Part shown: in pieces, positions 45,806 to 54,094 of the stretch
Numbering within the stretch: the stretch's first letter is position 1
Layout: each line of letters opens with the position of its first letter
Origin: Pelomonas sp. Root405
Lineage (GTDB): Bacteria; Pseudomonadota; Gammaproteobacteria; Burkholderiales; Burkholderiaceae_C
Direction of reading: 5' to 3'
NCBI RefSeq assembly: GCF_001425165.1
Contig: NZ_LMDU01000001.1
Coordinates: 1,085,311-1,149,310 of the forward strand
DNA: 64,000 nucleotides
Notes under the pieces: generated by a model
The model's database searches: none
What the model saw: the letters and a program-made list of their open reading frames with translations, nothing else
Told to the model about the DNA's origin: nothing
Position numbers and translations under genes: made by a program

Positions 45806-45857
45806 AAAAAGATCCCGGCGCCGGGGCGCACCCGATCAGCACCCGTGGCGCCGGGAT
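45806..45857 (-). terminator. Terminator/attenuator-like hairpin between ssuE and the rest of the ssu operon
   Basis: On the minus strand ATCCCGGCGCC pairs perfectly with GGCGCCGGGAT (arms 45847-45857 and 45812-45822), with a 24-base loop, followed at once by CTTTTT. This has the form of an intrinsic terminator. It lies after the ssuE stop and 15 bases before the first binding-protein start, so it may end part of the ssuE transcripts and set the ratio of reductase to transporter. Confidence 0.7.
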
Positions 45858-45922
45858 GAAGTCGCCGATCCCGCAACGGGGGGCGAGGAGACAAGGGGTG
45901 GTGGAGACTCAGCCGGCCGGCA

Positions 45923-46474
45923 TCAACAGCTCAGCGCCGGCTCGGGCTGCGCCCGCATTCGCGACGACAGCGGCGCCAGCGCGCGGTCCAAGCGGGCAAT
46001 CAGGTCGGGCTCGGGCAGGAAGCCGCCGGACTCGTGACGTCGCAACTGAGCGTCAGTGGCGAACACGCCGTCCAGCACATGGCGGGCGCCCAGTGCCGAC
46101 AACACCGGCTTGAGCGCGTAGTCGAGCGCCAGGAAATGCGCCGGGCTGCCGCCGGTGGCCAGCGGCAGCACCAGCTTGTCGCGCAGCGCGTCGGGCGGCA
46201 GCAGGTCGAGGAAGACCTTGAGCAGGCCCGAATAGGCGGCCTTGTAGATGGGCGTGCCGACGACGACGAGGTCTGCCTGCTCGATCGCCCGCACGGCGGC
46301 GGCGATGGCCGGCTCCTGCACGTCGGCAGTCAGCAGGCCGGCGGCGGGCAGGTCGCGCACGAGGATGGCGACGGTCTGCGAGCCGCGGCCCGCCAGGCGC
46401 GTCAACGCGAACTGGGTGAGCCAGGCGGAACGCGAGTGTTCGCTGGGGCTGGCGGAGAGGCTGGTGATGTGCAT
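45923..46474 (-). CDS. ssuE: NAD(P)H-dependent FMN reductase
   Basis: A 183-residue flavodoxin-like reductase. The N-terminus MHITSLSASPSEHSRS holds the FMN phosphate loop, and VVVGTPIYKAAYSGLLKVFLD and LPLATGGSPAHFLALDYALK are typical of SsuE. It supplies FMNH2 to SsuD. ATG 46474 is the family start. It heads the minus-strand ssu operon behind a plausible promoter at 46502-46530. Confidence 0.93.
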   Translation of the reverse strand: MHITSLSASPSEHSRSAWLTQFALTRLAGRGSQTVAILVRDLPAAGLLTADVQEPAIAAAVRAIEQADLVVVGTPIYKAAYSGLLKVFLDLLPPDALRDKLVLPLATGGSPAHFLALDYALKPVLSALGARHVLDGVFATDAQLRRHESGGFLPEPDLIARLDRALAPLSSRMRAQPEPALSC

Positions 46475-46501
46475 GGCGGCCTGTTGGGGTTCAGGCTTTG
46501 C

Positions 46502-46530
46502 ACGATAGGGAACGGCGCATCTTCGGTGAA
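46502..46530 (-). promoter_or_regulatory. Candidate promoter of the ssu operon
   Basis: On the minus strand TTCACC (46525-46530) and TATCGT (46502-46507) stand 17 bases apart upstream of ssuE. A small inverted repeat, CTTCG-GTGAA-CGAAG (46521-46535), overlaps the -35 region and an AT-rich stretch lies just beyond. A CysB-type regulator would be expected, but no confirmed site is visible. Confidence 0.4.
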
Positions 46531-46613
46531 CGAAGGAAAGCGGCAATGTTTATTCGCGCAGCGTTGGCACGCCGCCTGCCACGCTGGGCCATTGCCCTCT
46601 TTGAAAGCCCGCC

Positions 46614-46841
46614 ATGCCCGACGACACCCCACAGCACAGCGGCCAGGCCCGCGACCAAATCGACGTCCAGCTGGACGACGACCTGCACTATTGGGCGAAG
46701 AAGTTTGACGTCACGCCCGACCAGATCAAGGAGGCGGTGGACGCGGTCGGCAGTCGCGCGTCCGAGGTCGAGATGCACCTCAAAGGCAGCCGTGCCTCGA
46801 CCAACGCGGATCAGGAGGCCCGCGGCGCCGCCGCGTCCTGA
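46614..46841 (+). CDS. DUF3606 family small protein
   Basis: A 75-residue acidic protein. The central QIDVQLDDDLHYWAKKFDVT, then DQIKEAVDAVGSRASEVEMHL matches the DUF3606 pattern (strand, Tyr-Trp helix, then a VG..A..V..HL helix). No signal peptide or membrane segment. These small proteins are common in Proteobacteria and their role is unknown. The gene diverges from ssuE and ends 26 bases before the tRNA-Arg gene on the other strand. Confidence 0.75.
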   Translation: MPDDTPQHSGQARDQIDVQLDDDLHYWAKKFDVTPDQIKEAVDAVGSRASEVEMHLKGSRASTNADQEARGAAAS

Positions 46842-46867
46842 ATTGCCATCGGTGCGCCAGGTAGGGC

Positions 46868-46942
46868 TGGTCCCTCCGGCGGGAATCGAACCCACATTTG
46901 CCGCTTAGGAGGCGGCCGTTCTATCCATTGAACTACGGAGAG
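46868..46942 (-). tRNA. tRNA-Arg (anticodon CCT)
   Basis: A 75-base cloverleaf including CCA. Acceptor CTCTCCG pairs with CGGAGGG (one G-U). The D arm is GTTC...GAAC, the anticodon stem GCCGC/GCGGC with loop CTCCTAA (anticodon CCT, reads AGG), and the T arm GTGGG-TTCGATT-CCCGC. It stands alone between two small plus-strand genes. Confidence 0.95.
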
Positions 46943-47043
46943 CACCGGGCGTGGAGCCACGCCATCAGGGCGGCGCGCATTCTCGCATGGGGTAGGGCGG
47001 GCTTTCTGGCAGCATGCGCCGTCCTTCAATCGCGGAGCGCGAC

Positions 47044-47391
47044 ATGACTCACCAAGGAAGCTGCCACTGCGGCCACATCAAGTTTGAGGTCGACGGCGAG
47101 ATCGACTCCGCCCTGGCCTGCAACTGCTCGATCTGCCAGCGCAAGGGTTCGCTGCTGTGGTTCGTGCCGCGCAGTGCGCTCAAGCTGCTGACGCCCGAGG
47201 GCAACGCCAGCACCTACACCTTCAACAAGCACGTCATCCAGCACCGTTTTTGCCCGACCTGCGGCATTCATCCCTATGGCGAGGGCAAGGCGCCCAACGG
47301 CGACGTGACGGCGGCGATCAACATCCGTTGCCTGGACGGCATCGACTTGCGGGCAGTGCCCGTCACGCACTACGACGGACGGGCGATGTAG
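47044..47391 (+). CDS. GFA/CENP-V domain zinc protein
   Basis: A 115-residue Cys-rich protein of the glutathione-dependent formaldehyde-activating (GFA) family. Zinc ligands are in GSCHCG, ACNCSICQRKG and FCPTCGIHPYGEG. GFA members bind two zinc ions. True formaldehyde activity has been questioned for many, so only the fold is certain. ATG 47044 is chosen at the family start (MTHQGSCHCG). No operon partner. Confidence 0.88.
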   Translation: MTHQGSCHCGHIKFEVDGEIDSALACNCSICQRKGSLLWFVPRSALKLLTPEGNASTYTFNKHVIQHRFCPTCGIHPYGEGKAPNGDVTAAINIRCLDGIDLRAVPVTHYDGRAM

Positions 47392-47417
47392 GGGCGTGGC
47401 GCCGGCTTCACGTGGCT

Positions 47418-47777
47418 TCAGGCGGCTTCGAACTGCGTGACCAGGTAGGGCCGGCCGGCGATCTGCGTCAGCACGCGGCGCGGCAGTCCTGCGATGGCAT
47501 GCCTGCTGCCGCCGCGGGTGGCGCGTGCGACGGCGGCCTGCACCGCGTTCAGCAAAGCGGTGAGCAGCGGTCGTTCACCGCGGCATTGCGACCGGGGGAT
47601 GACCAAGGCCAGCTCGACGCTGCGGCGGCCGGCCTCGCCGGCCTCCAGCTCAAGGCTGGCGTTGACGACCAGCGTGGATGGCGTGCTGAGCGAGACGTCG
47701 AGGTCGGCGTCCACGTGCTGGTCATCGGCCACCGGAAGGGGTGGCAGGGAGAGGATTGGAAGCGATTCTTGGGACAT
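47418..47777 (-). CDS. Hypothetical protein
   Basis: A 119-residue soluble protein. After a Pro/Leu-rich start it has a strand-rich middle (STLVVNASLELEAGEAGRRS, VELALVIPRS) and a C-terminal helix plus LTQIAGRPYLVTQFEAA. Only one Cys is present and no known motif. It lies 76 bases downstream of the second FARA-type small protein on the same strand, so the two may be co-transcribed. Function unknown. Confidence 0.5.
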   Translation of the reverse strand: MSQESLPILSLPPLPVADDQHVDADLDVSLSTPSTLVVNASLELEAGEAGRRSVELALVIPRSQCRGERPLLTALLNAVQAAVARATRGGSRHAIAGLPRRVLTQIAGRPYLVTQFEAA

Positions 47778-47853
47778 GGCGGCATCTTCGAAGACGCGTC
47801 GGGCGTGCGTTGTCGGGCGCGCCGTGGCTTGGCTGTAGGACGGTGCCTAACGA

Positions 47854-48189
47854 TCAGGCGCGCATCAGCGGCATAGCCTGCTTGACGGTGGGACGCGCGA
47901 ACACGCAGCCGATCAGGGCGCGCGCAAAGAAGTAGTCGTTGCGTGCCTTGTCGCCCAGCGCGTCGAGACCGACATGGCCTTCGGGATCGCAGGGAATGTC
48001 CAGGCCGGCGCCTTGCGCGGCCAGCGGCTCGAAGTGCAGCAGGTGCGTGGCCTGGGCCTGGGTCGGCAGGGCGTCGGCAACGGGGGCCAGCGGCGCGGCC
48101 GCGGGCACCGACAGCAGCGTGGGCGCCGCCGTTGCGGGCGTCTGGGGCAGATCGTCGGCAGTGAGCGCGGTGGACCGAAGCTGGGTCAT
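47854..48189 (-). CDS. Conserved small protein, FARA-type family, copy 2
   Basis: A 111-residue protein. Residues 1-50 are Ala/Pro/Thr-rich and probably disordered. The C-terminal ~60 residues match the 75-residue protein at 9163-9390: LDIPCDPEGHVGLDALGDKA followed by RNDYFFARALIGCVFARPTV. The shared PCD Cys, LD.L and Y.FARA residues define a family. This copy has the long N-terminal extension that the other lacks. Function unknown. Confidence 0.65.
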   Translation of the reverse strand: MTQLRSTALTADDLPQTPATAAPTLLSVPAAAPLAPVADALPTQAQATHLLHFEPLAAQGAGLDIPCDPEGHVGLDALGDKARNDYFFARALIGCVFARPTVKQAMPLMRA

Positions 48190-48329
48190 GCTGAACCTCC
48201 GTGGGAATCAACAGCGATGAGTCAACTTTGGCCGCTGCTGGCGCCTGCGCTTGTAGGCCGGTCCGGGAAGCGGGGCTCCGTAGCGGCGCGTTCGCGCGTA
48301 GGAGGGGGCTGGCAGCGCGGAGCGGGTCC

Positions 48330-51300
48330 TCAGTTCCACTTCCATTGCCAGATCAGGTCCAGCGCGGTGTCGTCGCCGCTTTGCGCCCGCAGCGTGAAGC
48401 GCTGGGCGATGCGGTAGATGAGCTGCCAGGAGCCGGTCGTGGCATTCAGGCTGCGCTCGTAGCCGACATACCAGCGCCGCGAGATCTGCTTGCCCAGCCG
48501 CACGATGGTCGAGCGCGTGTCGTCATCGCTCTGCGACAGCGACAGCTCGTCCAGCCCGATGTTGCGCAGCGCGCGGCCGGTGGCGCCTTCGCCTTCGCCG
48601 CTCAGCAGGGCGACAGCGGCACGTTGCAGCAGGGCGGTGTCGGTGCGACCGAGGCCGTCGGGCTCGCGGCCGAGCAGCAGCCAGGAGAGCTTGTCGGTGT
48701 CGCTCATGTCAGGCTCGGAATACAGGCTGACGCGCGGTGCCAGCGCCGTGCCGCCGACATACACGCCCACGCGGATGTCGAGGTTGGGCCGCACGGCCAG
48801 CAGGTCCAGCGAGGGGTTGTTGAGCGTGCCGGTGAAGCTGATGTCGCCGCGCTCGATCTCCAGCTTCTGGCCGTAGGCGGCGTACTGGCCGCCATCGGCG
48901 TCGAGCTTGCCGGTCACGCGCAGCGGGGCATCGTCCTTTTGCGAGATCTGCAGCTGGCCGCGCAGCGTGGTCGCCAGGCCGCGGCCGCGCACCTTGAAGT
49001 CGCGGCCGAAGTCCAGCGCGACATTGACGGTCGAGCGGCGCACGGCCTCAGGGGGCGGTGGCGTCGATGGTGACTGAAGGCCGCTGTTGCGAGAGCTGCG
49101 CACCACGGTCACGTCATCGGCCAGCGTCGGCGCATCGGCCTGCGTGAAGTCGATCAGGCCCTCGTCGGCGCGCAGCTTGCCGGCCAGCTGCAGGCCCTGG
49201 TCGTCGAGGTCCAGCTGGGCCTCGCCGCTGGCGACGATGCGGCGGTCCACGCGCGACAGCATGCGCAGCTTGTCGGCCTTGAGCTCGACATGGGCAGTCG
49301 GCTTGGCGCCGAAGTCGGCGCGGCCGGTGGCGCGCAGCCAACCGTCGCCGCCGCGGGCCTCCAGCCGCGTCAGCTCGGCATGCTGGCCGTTCAGCGCCAG
49401 CGAGAAGCGGCCTTCCGTGAAGTCCACGCCGTACAGCAGGTGGCGCAGCGCCAGGCCGTCGCCATCGACCGTGCCGGTCAGCTGCGGCGCTCCGGCGCGG
49501 CCCGCCAGCTGCACCGTCGCGCCCACGCGCCCGGCCAGGCGCCAGCCGGCCGGCACCCAACTGCCCCAGTTGGCGAGCTGGGCCACGTTGGCCTGCAGCA
49601 CGCCCTGCACCGGCGTCTGGGCGTTCGGCCACAGCCCCGTGGGCCGCAATGCGATCGCGCCGCCGAAGCTGCCCAGCTCGCTGCCCGCCAGGCCCTGCGC
49701 GAACTGCCAGAGGCCGTCCTGCACATTGAGCGCCAAGCGCAGGTCGGTGAGGCCGAGCGGGCGTGAGCCGAACTCATCGGTCACCCGCAGGTCGCCGCTC
49801 TTGCGCTCGATCAGCAGTTCGGCCGTCAGCTTCTCATTGAAGAGCAGCGAGGCGTGGCCTGTCACGCGCAGATCGCCGCTCCAACCGAAGTCGGGTTGCC
49901 AACGCGCCAGCAGCGGCGCGGCGGCCAGGTCTTCCAGCTGCAGCTGCGCGCGCGCTTCCGGTCGCTCGCCGCCCCGCCAGCTCAAGGCCTGCCAACGCAC
50001 GAAGGCGCCGCCGACCTCGGCGCGGCCGGGTTCCGCGACGACGCTCAGGCCCGGGCCAATCTTCAGGTTCACGCCGGTGGCGGCCAGCATGGCGGGCGTG
50101 TTGGGCCGCAGCGGCGCCATGTCCAGCGTGGCGATACGGCCGGCCCAGGCCTGGCCGTCCCAGCGGCCCTGGGCCTGCAGGGTGGCGCCGAGGTTGAGGT
50201 CCTGCTCCGGCGCGGGCCGCGCGCGGCCGGCGAGCTGCGCCTTGATCTCGTGGTTGCTGCGGCGCCCTTGCAGGTCGACCTTGGCGGTCTTGATGTCCGC
50301 GCGTGGATGGCGCAGGCCATTGACTTCCAGCGCCAGGGCCAGCGGGCCGTCGCCGTCGGCGCCCGGCAGCGGCAGCGTCCAGCGGCCTCGCGCATTGCCG
50401 ACCGCGGTGCCGCTTGCATTCACGCCCGTCAGCGTCAGGCGGCCATTGCCGCCGATGCGCCAGGACGGCGTCGCCGCGGCCTTGCCACGGGCGGCAGGCG
50501 CGCGCTGCAGCTGCGCATCGCCCTCGCCCTCGGCCTGGCCGGCAACGGGCGCTTGCTCGAACAGCGCCAGCAGCGGGTTGAGTTCGGCCAGCCTGGGTGC
50601 CTGCAGCGCCCATTGCGCCGAGGCGGCCGTGGTGCGCGCCTCCCCCTTGGCTTGCGCGCGGTTGCTGCCCAGGCGCGCATCGGCGTCGAAGGCCGCGGCG
50701 TCGGCAGCCCGTGCGCGCTTGACGCTGAACTGGCCCTGCAGCGGCAGGCCGCCGAGCTGGCTGGGCAGCACCTTGGCATCGACCGTGCCCGTGGCGTTGT
50801 CGAGGCTGCTGCCGCGCACGTCCAGCTGCGCATCGGCGTTGAGCTGGGTGGCGGCCAGGCGTGCCCAGGCGGTGCCTGGCTGGCCGCGCCAGAGCAGGCG
50901 CGGGTCGAACTGGCGCAGCCTGGCGTCCAGCCGGGCAGCGAGGCCGTTCGCCGCGGTGGCGTCGACGCGGCCGCTGGCCTGCAGCGCGGCGTCGCCGCTG
51001 CTCAGGCGCGCTTCCTCGATGTCCCAGCTGCTGCCTTGTTCATGCAGCCGGCCCTGCACGCGGGCCTGCAGGCGCAGCGGCTTGGCCTGCACCGTGCCGC
51101 GCAGGTCCAGCCGGGCGGACAGGGGCTGGTCGGCGCCGCCGCCGGACAGTAGCAGCGGGCCGTCCAGCCGCGCCGGCGTGGCACGCGCATCCAGTGCCTC
51201 GGGGCGCAGGCCTTGCACGCGGGCATCGAGCTGCCAGCGGCCGTTCGTTTCGCGCGCGCCCTTGCCCTGCACGCGGCCACCGCCACTCAGCTCGGCGTCC

Positions 51301-52283
51301 AGTGCCGACAGGCGCAGGCTGGTGAGTTGGTCGGGCCGGCCGGCCACTGTCATGACCAGGCGCCTGACGGGCAGGGCGCCCTGGTCCCAGCGGCCAGCGG
51401 CGTCGTTGCGCAGGTCGGCCTGCAGCGTGGCCTCGGTATTCAGGGCCGGTGCGTCGAGCGTGGCGGTGCCGGTCAGCGCCGTGCGCGGCAGGCCGGGCAC
51501 GAGGCTGCTGAGGGCGGCGAGATCGAATTTGTCGGCCTGCAGCTTCAGCGCGTTGACGGGCCAGGGCGCGAACGGGCGGACCTGGCCCTCTGCCTTCAGC
51601 GTCTGCTTGGCCGCCTCCAGCTCGGCCTTGGCGGCCAGCCTGGCCAGCGGCCCGCGTGCGGCGGCCACGGCCATCCAGGGCAGGTCGGTGGCTTCGTTCT
51701 GCTGCACCGTCAGCGTCGCCTCGGTGTGCAGCGGCGCGGCGCTGTCGACCTTGGCCTCGCCAGTGAGCAGCAGGTGCTGCCAGCGTGCGCCGGTCAGCTT
51801 GACGTGGTGGGTGCCGCTGCGCGGCAGGTTGATCTCGGCGACGATGTTCTGCAGCGGCGGCTGGGTGGCCGACCACGTCAGCCTGCCGATGTGCAGCTTG
51901 GCGATGCGCACGCCCAGCGGCAGCGACAGCTCGGGCGGCTCGACCGTGGGCCCGGTGCTGGGCTGGGTGCGGACGATGACGTCCTGGACCGACACCTCGG
52001 ACGCTCGCAGCAGGCGCTGGCCAGGGCTGGCTCCCAGACCCGACCAGCGCAGGCCTATCAACTCGGCCTCGCCGCCGGCCCACTTGAGCAGCAGGCGCTT
52101 GGCGCGGAAGTCGCCCAGCAGCGAACCCTCCGGCGCCTCGACCTGCACGCCCGGCAGGTGCGCCATCAACCAGGCGCCGCCCGAGGGGCGCTGCAGCAGC
52201 CAGGCGACGAAGGCCGCCGCCAGCACGAGGACGGCGGTCAGCCCGATCAGGGCGTTACGCAGGATGCGGACGGAGCGCCTCAC
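48330..52283 (-). CDS. tamB: Translocation and assembly module subunit TamB
   Basis: A 1317-residue AsmA/TamB-like envelope protein. An N-terminal membrane anchor (about residues 7-30) is followed by a long beta-rich region with repeated short amphipathic strands. The C-terminal ~300 residues match the TamB (DUF490) domain and end LIYRIAQRFTLRAQSGDD. TamB spans the periplasm and is thought to move phospholipids and to help TamA assemble outer-membrane proteins. GTG 52283 overlaps the tamA stop (GTGA), so I choose it over a GTG 11 codons upstream. Confidence 0.92.
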   Translation of the reverse strand: MRRSVRILRNALIGLTAVLVLAAAFVAWLLQRPSGGAWLMAHLPGVQVEAPEGSLLGDFRAKRLLLKWAGGEAELIGLRWSGLGASPGQRLLRASEVSVQDVIVRTQPSTGPTVEPPELSLPLGVRIAKLHIGRLTWSATQPPLQNIVAEINLPRSGTHHVKLTGARWQHLLLTGEAKVDSAAPLHTEATLTVQQNEATDLPWMAVAAARGPLARLAAKAELEAAKQTLKAEGQVRPFAPWPVNALKLQADKFDLAALSSLVPGLPRTALTGTATLDAPALNTEATLQADLRNDAAGRWDQGALPVRRLVMTVAGRPDQLTSLRLSALDAELSGGGRVQGKGARETNGRWQLDARVQGLRPEALDARATPARLDGPLLLSGGGADQPLSARLDLRGTVQAKPLRLQARVQGRLHEQGSSWDIEEARLSSGDAALQASGRVDATAANGLAARLDARLRQFDPRLLWRGQPGTAWARLAATQLNADAQLDVRGSSLDNATGTVDAKVLPSQLGGLPLQGQFSVKRARAADAAAFDADARLGSNRAQAKGEARTTAASAQWALQAPRLAELNPLLALFEQAPVAGQAEGEGDAQLQRAPAARGKAAATPSWRIGGNGRLTLTGVNASGTAVGNARGRWTLPLPGADGDGPLALALEVNGLRHPRADIKTAKVDLQGRRSNHEIKAQLAGRARPAPEQDLNLGATLQAQGRWDGQAWAGRIATLDMAPLRPNTPAMLAATGVNLKIGPGLSVVAEPGRAEVGGAFVRWQALSWRGGERPEARAQLQLEDLAAAPLLARWQPDFGWSGDLRVTGHASLLFNEKLTAELLIERKSGDLRVTDEFGSRPLGLTDLRLALNVQDGLWQFAQGLAGSELGSFGGAIALRPTGLWPNAQTPVQGVLQANVAQLANWGSWVPAGWRLAGRVGATVQLAGRAGAPQLTGTVDGDGLALRHLLYGVDFTEGRFSLALNGQHAELTRLEARGGDGWLRATGRADFGAKPTAHVELKADKLRMLSRVDRRIVASGEAQLDLDDQGLQLAGKLRADEGLIDFTQADAPTLADDVTVVRSSRNSGLQSPSTPPPPEAVRRSTVNVALDFGRDFKVRGRGLATTLRGQLQISQKDDAPLRVTGKLDADGGQYAAYGQKLEIERGDISFTGTLNNPSLDLLAVRPNLDIRVGVYVGGTALAPRVSLYSEPDMSDTDKLSWLLLGREPDGLGRTDTALLQRAAVALLSGEGEGATGRALRNIGLDELSLSQSDDDTRSTIVRLGKQISRRWYVGYERSLNATTGSWQLIYRIAQRFTLRAQSGDDTALDLIWQWKWN

Positions 52284-54094
52284 AGCGTGATGCCTACGGA
52301 GAAGTGCAGCCGCCACTTGCCCGTCTCATGGGCACGCGCGAAGTCCACACGCAGCGGGCCGACGGGGCTGCGCCAGCGCACGCCGGCACCGTAGCCCACG
52401 ACGGGCTTGAAGTCGTTCCAGCGCGAAGCGGCATTGCCGGCGTCGACAAAGGCTGCGCCCCAGAGGCTGGGGAAGCTGGCCAGGATGGGCCGCGCGATCT
52501 CGACGCTGCCGGTGGCCATCACGCGGCCTCCCACGGTCAGGCCGTTCTGCACCGGCCCGAGGCTGCGGTAGGCATAGCCGCGGACCGACTCGTCGCCGCC
52601 GGCCAGGAAGAGCAGCTTCTCCGGCACACCGACCTGTTCGCGCGTGACGACCTGGGCCAGCTCGGCGCGGGCCGAGCCGAACCAGCCACCGATGGGCTTG
52701 TAGTAGCCCAGCTTGAACTGCATGCGGCCGAAGGGGCCGCTGTCATCGGTGCCGCCGCCACGTACGTGGCCCAGGCCAATGAGGGCCAGGGCCTGGTGGC
52801 CGTCGGTCGGCAGCAGGTTGCTGTCCAGGCGCCGGCGTATCCACTGTTGGTTGATGGAGATGGCCAGGTTGGTGTTGACGACATTGCCGGCCGTCTCGCG
52901 GGCGCGCAGCAGTTCGACATAGCTCAGGCGCTCGTTCTGCGTGGCCTCGTAGATGCGGCCCAGGCGCAGGCCCAGGTTCTGGGCCGTCTTGTCACTGCTG
53001 CGGTCATGCTCGAACTGCAGCGAGGCGAGGTTGCGCTTGAGGTCGGGCTGGGGGTGGGAGCTGAGCTCCAGCTCCAGGCCGCTGAGGTCGCGGCTGACCT
53101 GTACCTTGGAGCGCGCGCGCACGGGCAGGTCGAAGGGCCGGCGGTGCAGGTGCTCGACGCTGATGCTCTGGCCGTTGTTGGCGTGGTAACCGACGGCGAC
53201 GGTGGCCTGCTGCAGCGAGCTTTCGGTCAGCGTCACGAGGACCGGGCTGGTGCCATCGGCCTCGACCGTCTCGGGCTGCAGCTGCACGCGCACGGCGTCG
53301 AAGAGCTGGGTCTTGGCCAGGCGCTCCTGGAAGTCGGCGAGCTGCTGCTCGGTGTAGACGCCACCGCGCTTGAAGCCGGTCAGGCGCTCGACGGTCTGGC
53401 GGGTCTGGCGGTTCAGGCCTTCGATGCGCAGCGTGCCGAACCTGGCCCGGTTGCCGCTGGCCACGACGAGGCGCAGCTCGGCCGTCTGCGTGTCGGGATC
53501 GACGCGGGCATTGGTTTCGGCCCAGCGCGCCAGCGGATAACCGCCGGCGCGGACGCGCACCAGCAGCTCGTTCTTGCCGCTGGCCCACGCGGCCTGGGTA
53601 AAGGTGTCGCCCTCGCCCAGCGGCCAGGCGCGGCGCAGGCTTTCGCGCAGCGCCTTGGCGTCGTCATTGGCGTCGGCCAGGCCCTCCTGGAAGTCGATGC
53701 TGACGCTGGCAACGCGGGTACGCGGCCCCGGCGTGACGTGCAGGCGCAGCTGCGAGGCGTCATCCGGATCGCGCTCGACCCGCGCGGTCGCGTTGAAGAA
53801 GCCCGCCGTCTCCAGCAGCGTCTGGGCCTGGGCCGGCGCCGCGGCCGCGAGGCGAGCCAGCTCGACGCGGCTCAGCGCTGCCTCGCTGGCGCGGTAGCGG
53901 GCGATGTCCAGGTGCTGCCGCAACAGGTTGCGCAGCCGGTTGTCGCGGAAGTCGTCCTCAACCTCGATGTCGAGGCTGTAGACGGCGGGCGCGTCGGCTG
54001 GCACGTCGGGGACCGGGACGGGCGCTGGCGTCGGGGCGGTTGTCGCACAGCCAATCAGCAGCACTGCAGCAAGCAGTGCGAGAAGACGCCTCAT
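52280..54094 (-). CDS. tamA: Autotransporter assembly outer-membrane protein TamA (Omp85 family), lipoprotein-like N-terminus
   Basis: A 604-residue Omp85 protein. POTRA-type domains occupy about residues 35-290, followed by a 16-strand barrel with the loop-6 motif ESVRGYAY and the final strand WRLHFSVGITL. The N-terminus MRRLLALLAAVLLIGC looks like a lipoprotein signal with Cys16, not a plain signal peptide, then a Pro/Thr/Val-rich linker. It works with TamB. Its ATG overlaps the VWA gene stop (ATGA) and its stop overlaps the tamB GTG. Confidence 0.9.
   Translation of the reverse strand: MRRLLALLAAVLLIGCATTAPTPAPVPVPDVPADAPAVYSLDIEVEDDFRDNRLRNLLRQHLDIARYRASEAALSRVELARLAAAAPAQAQTLLETAGFFNATARVERDPDDASQLRLHVTPGPRTRVASVSIDFQEGLADANDDAKALRESLRRAWPLGEGDTFTQAAWASGKNELLVRVRAGGYPLARWAETNARVDPDTQTAELRLVVASGNRARFGTLRIEGLNRQTRQTVERLTGFKRGGVYTEQQLADFQERLAKTQLFDAVRVQLQPETVEADGTSPVLVTLTESSLQQATVAVGYHANNGQSISVEHLHRRPFDLPVRARSKVQVSRDLSGLELELSSHPQPDLKRNLASLQFEHDRSSDKTAQNLGLRLGRIYEATQNERLSYVELLRARETAGNVVNTNLAISINQQWIRRRLDSNLLPTDGHQALALIGLGHVRGGGTDDSGPFGRMQFKLGYYKPIGGWFGSARAELAQVVTREQVGVPEKLLFLAGGDESVRGYAYRSLGPVQNGLTVGGRVMATGSVEIARPILASFPSLWGAAFVDAGNAASRWNDFKPVVGYGAGVRWRSPVGPLRVDFARAHETGKWRLHFSVGITL

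Noticed and set aside
49087-52290. 1067-residue plus-strand open frame opposite tamB
   Set aside because: Ser/Arg/Ala-rich shadow of the TamB coding frame with no recognisable fold.
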